A stretch of DNA of 64,000 bases from Nymphaea colorata (Eukaryota; Streptophyta; Magnoliopsida; Nymphaeales; Nymphaeaceae): assembly GCF_008831285.2 (NCBI RefSeq), contig NW_022204507.1, forward strand, positions 4,918,174 through 4,982,173. Direction: 5' to 3'. The translations under genes and the position numbers were made by a program. Below are positions 58,330-64,000 of this stretch, in pieces (the stretch's first letter is position 1; the number at the start of each line of letters is the position of its first letter). The notes beneath the pieces were generated by a model. That model saw nothing but the letters and a program-made list of their open reading frames with translations, was not told where the DNA came from and searched no databases.

Positions 58330-59298
58330 GATAACATTTAAGAGAAGAGTGATTATTTTGTCCACATATTTGGCATGGTACCTTCGGTTTGTTTGAAGAA
58401 GCTCCATTAGAGTTGGCTGATCCATGATTGTCACGAGATTAAGAAACTGGAACAAATCCACGGCCTCTTGAGTTAAGTGATTGTTGTTTCTGAGTTTATT
58501 GTTGTTGTAGCGACCCTTGTTATTTTGATTTCCTGTCTGCTGGGTGAGAAATGCGACATTAGCATTCAACTTGCTTTTGCTTGCACTAAGATCCTTCATG
58601 CTCCCATGATTTTAAAGTAACGAGACAACTTTACGATGCAACGAAATTGGTGGCATATGAATAGAGGTGGAGAAGTCTTCATAACCTGCTCCTTAACCAC
58701 TCATCAACCAAAAAACTTTATCTTCATCATTGAGAGGCTTTCCTATAGCAGCAAGTTCATCAAAAATAGACTTGAATCCAGTGATGTACTTGGTAATGGA
58801 CCTATCTTGTTTTCGATAAGTTTGTAATTTCCTATTCGATAGAAAATGTCTCTCTTTTGACTCACGTGCAAATGTTGTTGTTAAGGTCATACATACTTCT
58901 GCTGAAGTCTTGTGTCCAATGACTAGACCCAACACCCCTTCAGACAGAGATACTGAAAGCTAGCCTCAAAGCAATCGATCTGATTTCTTCCAGGTCACTG
59001 AAATCAAGATTAAGGCTGTTGATAGGTTCACCATTTTCTGTAGTTTCAAATGTTCAATTGTTGAACTTGACGTAGGAATAGTGCCACCAATAAACTCAAG
59101 AAGATCCTGGCTTTCTATGAGGCCAAGCATATGAGTTTGCCAGAGAAGAAAATTCTTATGCGTGAACTTGACCGAGACAAAATTAGCAACATTCACATTT
59201 GAAGGAAAAGAGAACTTAGCCAAAGACATTGCTGAGGATGATGCCATTGAAGTAGTAGAAAATAAATCAGTAAGAGAAGGTCCCAAAAGGGCTTGCAC
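58330..59298 (-). pseudogene. Copia gag remnant
   Basis: Frame 59298-58966 carries the gag N-terminus (KNFLLWQTHMLGLIESQDLL, then EFIGGTIP). Frame 58935-58693 continues with the UBN2 region (ITKYITGFKSIFDELAAIG, then LNDEDKVFWLMSG). The zinc knuckle at 58376-58333 is intact: CQICGQNNHSSLKC, CX2CX4HX4C. Frameshifts separate the pieces. Confidence 0.88.
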
Positions 59299-59311
59299 GG
59301 CTCTGATACCA
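59299..59311 (-). promoter_or_regulatory. Primer-binding site for initiator Met tRNA
   Basis: Minus strand reads TGGTATCAGAGCC directly after the LTR-terminal CA. This is the perfect plant copia primer site, complementary to the 3' end of initiator methionine tRNA. Confidence 0.9.
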
Positions 59312-59724
59312 TGAAAAAGATGATGGAAAAAGAGAAATTTAACATGGTTTAGATATTATCCTGCATCACGGTACTCAGTCATCAAAACGATGATGAGTCT
59401 TCTTTTATTTCCTTGTACTTTATACAAGAGATGGGTCGATTACAATATTTAATTTTTGAATTTCCTTATGCTTTATTTAGAAGAATTTGTTTTCACAATA
59501 ATTTCTAGCTGCATGTGGTGTCAGATCCATTTCTTGATCATACATCACCGTCTTTCCATAATTCATACATGAGGAGTTGTGATCATGCGTTGTCTTCTTT
59601 CCAAGTTTATCATGCAATATTTTCTTTCCAACCTTCACGCATGGTGAGTTGCTATGATTGTGGGTAGGTGTTATCTTTTTTCCCAAAATTAACATATGGT
59701 GAGCTGCATGGTGAGTTGTTGTCA
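59312..59724 (-). repeat. 5' LTR of the minus-strand copia element (413 bp)
   Basis: Read on the minus strand it starts TGACAACAACTCACCATG and ends CATCATCTTTTTCA next to the primer site. It shares ATACAAGAGATGGGT- and AACCTTCA(C/T)GCATGGTGAG-type stretches with the 3' LTR. Confidence 0.88.
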
Positions 59725-61850
59725 GTTTAAAATATTTTGAATATTAATATTGACAGCTCTGCAGTGGAGAAGGGCAGCTATAACACAAGGCGATGGCTGC
59801 TGTCAGTGAGCAAAGGGGTGATATAGATCAGCTTCATTCCCACCTGTTCAGCTCCACATGACGCGTTACCGACCATGTCCGCTGTTGGCAGCTCGCCAGC
59901 ATCTCCCCTTATGAGCTACCTCTTGTTGGCAATAGTCACATTTGACATATATATAAGCTGCCAATATTGATGCTTTCTTAACAACATGATTTGTTTCATC
60001 GCCTGATCTAAATGGTCAGTTGGGATTCATAAATTTTGGTGGAAAATCGAAGCAACAAATTAAATGACATGATTCACTACACCTACTGAGTATGACATGA
60101 AGCTGAGATCATTGGAAAGCTTCATCTTGCTGGTGACAAAGGCTATCCACTATCCATACTTTCAGCAGTTTGTCACCGTACGTAGAACTATACTTTTCAA
60201 AATTTTTAGATGTGTTATTGTATTTGAAGAAAATGACTTTGTGTGCCTATTTGACCCTAAACATACAAGAGAGTCTACTTTCAGGTCACTAGGCAGTACT
60301 AACAGTATATATGAAGCTGCCTTAAAAGACTGATAAATTGATAATACCATAGCCTAATATTTCATGAAACTGCCCTAATTTTAGGCAGATTCAGACAACT
60401 TTTTTCATTGCCAAACGGGCTCTAGGAGCCCGTTTTCTTAAACTAAGTTTTAAGGGAAATCATGCTGACTTAGCAACCTGGTCTTGGGTAAGCATGTTTG
60501 GTTGCTAAGTTATAATTTGACCAAAAATATTTAAAAATTGAAAACAAATATTAAACAAGTGTCGTATTGTGGCCACCTACCACTGGGAATAAGGTCAGCT
60601 GGGTTGACATCATCCATGTGTTTCCTGCCCACAAGTGGCTGAGAGATAGAGATCTAACATGGATCCATATTCAGACACCTCTAGCAAACAAACAAATGGT
60701 ACCTCACCAGACAAACCGTATAACTTAGCACCACAAAGGTCAACATCGTTTGAACCATTGAAAAAAAAAATATTATCATGTATGTGAGAGTTCAAAATTT
60801 GTAAGAAAAGAATTATCATATAGGGATGTGGCAAGAAAGCTTAAGCAATAGGCAACAATATGAGGTATAGCATCCCTGTCAATTAGATTGGACAAAATTA
60901 TTTGCTTGTCAGTTAATTGTATGGGGTTTTGGTTGGTACAAATGACCATAAAATGCAAAAGTTCAGTCAAACAATTATCCAAATATAGCAAATTGCACAA
61001 AGAGAAAAATAGAAAAGAAAATAACGGTGTCAATAAATTTTGTGAGATGGTGTAGACAATTATCTGCACTAGCTACAACGTAGATCTGCCATTAAATAGT
61101 AATAATCACCACTGTTGCCAAACAATCTCTAATGGTATTGAATGGTGTCACAATGGCATCAAAAGCATTCTTCTTTTTAGCTTCAAACACCTACATAAAC
61201 AAAGTAATCAAATAATCAGAACAATTAAAATAACACAAATCAAAGCCACAAAAATGAAAAATTCCACTTCTATGTGAAGATCGATCCAAACAAATATGAA
61301 TGATGTGCATAATCCCCAAAACATGTAGTACAACCCCCAGCGTTATGGGACCAAGTTACGTGCGCACCCTGTGTATACGCTGGGGGTGGACCTGCTACGT
61401 AACTGTAAGGATTCAGTAATGACCTTTGTGCCAAAAAAAGGTACATGTGCATATTTACTTGAATGTCATTGCATTGCACAGACACAACATACGTACCTAA
61501 CCTATGTTCCTTCACGCCGCATGTATTCCTTCACCCAAAAGAAGGAAGATGGTTAGGAAGAGAAAAAAAGAAGATAGAGGTTTCCAGTGAAGGAAGGAAA
61601 GAGAGTAGAGGTTGCCACTAAAGAAAGATTGACCTTGAAACAAAAATGACAGAAATGACAACAGAATAAAAGTGAGTTCACAGCGATATCGTTCTAGTTT
61701 TTTATTTGTGGACGTTAAATGACAAAGGCAATGGCTTCTACAGGATTTATTTTTCAACATTTGGACATACAAAGAAATCGAAGCAGCACCTTTAGGCAAA
61801 GGTGATGAAGAGATGAAAAATGAAGAAAATCTCGACGCAACAGGTAACAG
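59725..61850. other. Unassigned sequence with several inverted repeats
   Basis: Perfect inverted repeats: AAACGGGCTC at 60413-60422 and its complement 60426-60435; ACTTAGCAACC at 60468-60478 and complement 60500-60510; ACCCCCAGCGT at 61333-61343 and complement 61377-61387. These may be ends or hairpins of small DNA transposons. An open minus-strand frame at 60834-60610 has no recognised domain. Confidence 0.45.
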
Positions 61851-62360
61851 TATATCTCAATTCATGTGGTAGATAATGTTATAGACAAAATAGTGAATGC
61901 ATCCTAGTTTAGGTGGTAGACAATGTTACGACGTAACGTGTTTGTATAGTTTGCATGAGATAAACGAATTTGTAACATAATGAATGTGTGAGAGAACGAA
62001 TTCAGGGGATACGTTTTTGCATCCCAATTTATCTCATTATTTTATAATCATTCCTCCCGTTATTGATTGACAAAATGTGAGAAGGCACGTGTACAAAGTA
62101 AGCAATAAGTAAACAAAGACAAAATAACGTAATCACATAACGAAAGGAATGGTTATGAAATAATGAGATAATAATGGATCTACCAAGAAGGACAGGAATG
62201 GTAACTAAAGAAAGAGATAACAACACTTCTACGGGAGATACGTATAACTAAACGGCGTGAGATAAGGTTCGTTATTGATCGTTGAACTTTGTGATGAGAT
62301 AATGTTGAATGTTATTTGATGGAAGGTATTTATGCGTGAACAAATAATTTGTGAGACAAT
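61850..62360. repeat. Cluster of GAGATAATG / CATTATCTC-type motifs
   Basis: Scattered TAGATAATG, GAGATAAACG, TTATCTCATTA, GAAATAATGAGATAATA and GATGAGATAATG words. They resemble the cores of the minisatellites at 9.3 and 31.0 kb but lack a clear period here. They lie directly upstream of the FAR1-type transposase and could be part of that element's terminal region. Confidence 0.45.
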
Positions 62361-62482
62361 GTTAAAACGTTATTTGATCAATCTACTTTATGCAGTGCAA
62401 ATGGCATGGTGTATGAAATGTCTACATCATCAAATGACAGCAACCAAAAGATTGGGTCCCTTTGCAAGCAAATAAAGTATAC

Positions 62483-63635
62483 CAAAGAACGTATTCCTGC
62501 TGTAGGAATGGAGTTTGAGATGGATGATCTCGAAGAACATAGTCATGATGTAGGATTGGAGTTTCCTGCTATATGAATGAAGTCTGAAATGGAAGATCCT
62601 GAAGGATGTTTCCTACTTGGAAATAGAGTTTGAGACGGTGGATGCAACATATAGCTTCTACAATCATTATGCTTTTCGCCATGGATTTAATGTATGGAAG
62701 GGTAGGATAAAGAGAAACACACATGTCGTAGTTGTGAAATGGTCATATGTATGTTTGAAAGATTGATGGAAGAGATCAGCTTCATATGCAACTAAGCACA
62801 GGATCGATGCAAGGCCTAGTTGAGGTGGGAAGGCATCCACATAAAAAATATTGTATTCGCGTAGTGACGATTGAACACAAGCATCCATTGGCACATTCTC
62901 ACACGAGCTGCATGTTAAGTTGCATCACAAATTGACATCATCAAATGCTGGAGTAACTGAGTTGGCTGATCGTGCAGTTATACCACGAAGGAAAGCATAT
63001 GACCTATTTGTTAAAGTAGAAAGCGGTCATGATAATGTTCCATTCGCTTGCAAGGATCATACAAACCACTTAAGGAGAAAGAAGATAGAATCGATGAAAG
63101 GAGGAAAAATTATGGCATTAGTTGAATCTATTCATGAAAAATTAAGCAAAGATACAAGTTTCTACAACACCATTCAGATGGGGATGGTTATGCTACAAAT
63201 CTCCTCTAGGCATATTCGAGAGTCTTGGTTAGATTATAGATGCTTCAGTGATGTGCTTAGTTTTGACACAACCGTGAAGGTCAATACTCATGTGTGGCCC
63301 TTTGCTTAGTTTGTAGGGTTGAACCATCACTCAAAAAGTTGCATTTTTGGTACAGCATCCTACTTTCATCAGACTACTGAGGCATTTGAGTGGTTGTTCA
63401 AGGTACTCACCGAAGCCATGAATGGGAAGCACCCCAAAGTTGTATTGATGAATGGTGACAGTGCATTGGCAGTTGTAGTCTCCCACGTATGGCTAAAGGC
63501 ACATCATCATTTGTGTTTATGGCATATATTCCAAAATGCAGTGAATAACATATGGCATGTAATGAATCAGAAGATTGGTTGTAAGGAGAGTTTTGCTATG
63601 TGCATCTTGCTTTGCATGCTGCCATTTATTCTATA
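62483..63635 (+). pseudogene. FAR1-like Mutator (MULE) transposase, degenerate
   Basis: Mutator-type transposases cut and paste DNA; the plant regulators FHY3 and FAR1 derive from this group. VGMEFEMDD (about 62508) and SFYNHYAFRHGFNVWKGRIK (about 62653-62712) match the FAR1 DNA-binding segment. HHKLTSSNAGVTELADRA and RRKAYDLF follow at 62920. The MULE core gives FSDVLSFDTTVKVN with an Asp near 63265. After an in-frame TAG at 63307 come FVGLNHHSKSCIFG, VVLMNGDSALAV (the usual TD.D motif reads M-N-G-D, so one conserved Asp is Asn) and HHLCLWHIFQNAVNNIWHVM. Further stops interrupt the N-terminal part. It ends abruptly near 63635, with the C-terminal SWIM zinc finger missing. Confidence 0.85.
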
Positions 63636-63637
63636 GC

Positions 63638-64000
63638 TCAAACAATTGATGACATCAACTTTCCTACAAAGGCCACAACTTTCTTAAACTCCAAATCTGT
63701 CAACCATAAAAAGTCATTGCTCTTCCCTATCAAGCTGTACCTGAACATCCCAAGCCTAGGTTTTTCACGTGTTCTAAAATGCAACAGCCTAACAACATCT
63801 TCTAGGGTGGTCATCTCAAATCCATCAAACACAAATGCACTTGTCTGAGAATCCCACTTCTGTGCCATGGTGTACAAAGGCCCCCATGGAGTTCCATTGC
63901 GCCATAGAACAAGACTTGCATTCTCGCCAATCTCTGCTTTTGAGAGTCTGACTGAACTTCATTTCAATCAATGACTGAATGCCATTGGCAATGCCTGCAT
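63638..64000 (-). pseudogene. Plant mobile domain (PMD) coding fragment, runs off the window
   Basis: Minus strand reads GPLYTMAQKWDSQTSAFVFD, then FEMTTLEDVVRLLHF. This matches the W...T.TFH...GEMT.TLEDV..L.GLP pattern of the plant mobile (aminotransferase-like) domain family. The family includes MAIL1/MAIN-type nuclear proteins and PMD proteins carried by transposons. Upstream, toward the window edge, two stops interrupt the frame (near 63965), so this looks like a pseudogene or an exon with its boundary there. Its 3' end meets the truncated MULE transposase tail to tail. The call rests on one motif block. Confidence 0.6.

Larger units (their letters stand above)
54784..59724 (-). mobile_element. 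Near-complete Ty1/copia retrotransposon, inactive
   Basis: About 4.94 kb on the minus strand: 5' LTR 59724-59312, primer site 59311-59299, gag, protease, integrase, RT and RNase H in standard copia order, purine tract 55134-55125 and 3' LTR 55124-54784. The coding part is broken by many stops and frameshifts. The LTRs differ by an internal length change and numerous substitutions, so the insertion is old. Flanking 5-mers (TTGTA at 54779-54783 and GTTTA at 59725-59729) do not form a clear target duplication. It lies just right of block B. Confidence 0.92.

Overview
The window is nuclear DNA of a flowering plant. It is AT-rich and dominated by plant-type transposable elements: Ty1/copia elements with an initiator-Met tRNA primer site, a plant LINE whose ORF1 carries a DUF4283 domain, hAT-type MITEs, and a FAR1-type Mutator transposase. 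It also holds a fragment of plant mitochondrial 26S rRNA. I cannot name the species. I found no intact host gene. The longest open frame (202 codons, 56740-57348, minus strand) is part of a decayed copia integrase. This looks like an intergenic TE graveyard, and I did not find a credible new biological system in it.

Layout. 0.5-3.6 kb: two decayed plus-strand copia fragments. 4.06-5.53 kb: non-coding block A, a diverged paralogue of sequence at 31.8-33.5 kb. 5.56-8.95 kb: a decayed minus-strand LINE lacking its endonuclease region. 9.3-9.7 kb: an AT-rich minisatellite. 10.6-16.5 kb: more of block A, interrupted by a hAT-like element (11.9-12.4 kb), a mitochondrial rRNA insertion (12.4-12.9 kb) and a small MITE (15.3-15.5 kb). 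16.5-21.8 kb: mostly unassigned sequence with a truncated MITE and a 344-bp tandem duplication.

21,838-37,515 and 37,616-53,686 are two near-identical copies of one roughly 16-kb segment, separated by exactly 100 N. Each copy ends precisely at the gap edge, and most differences seen between them are 1-bp indels. This is best read as an unmerged contig overlap or allelic haplotig rather than a real tandem duplication, so the true locus is probably about 48 kb. Each copy holds a chain of three partial copia elements joined through LTRs, a hAT MITE nested in the copia integrase, a 48-bp-period minisatellite, and block B, the paralogue of block A.

53.7-54.8 kb continues block B. 54,784-59,724 is an almost full-length minus-strand copia element with both LTRs, an intact primer-binding site and a decayed gag-pol. 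59.7-62.4 kb is unassigned sequence with several inverted repeats and a cluster of ATGAGATAATG-like motifs. 62.5-63.6 kb is a degenerate FAR1-like Mutator transposase. It runs tail to tail into a plant mobile domain (PMD) reading frame that leaves the window on the minus strand.

History inferred from nesting: an old segmental duplication produced blocks A and B. The LINE, hAT element, mitochondrial DNA and small MITE are seen only in block A. The copia chain, later invaded by a MITE, lies beside block B.
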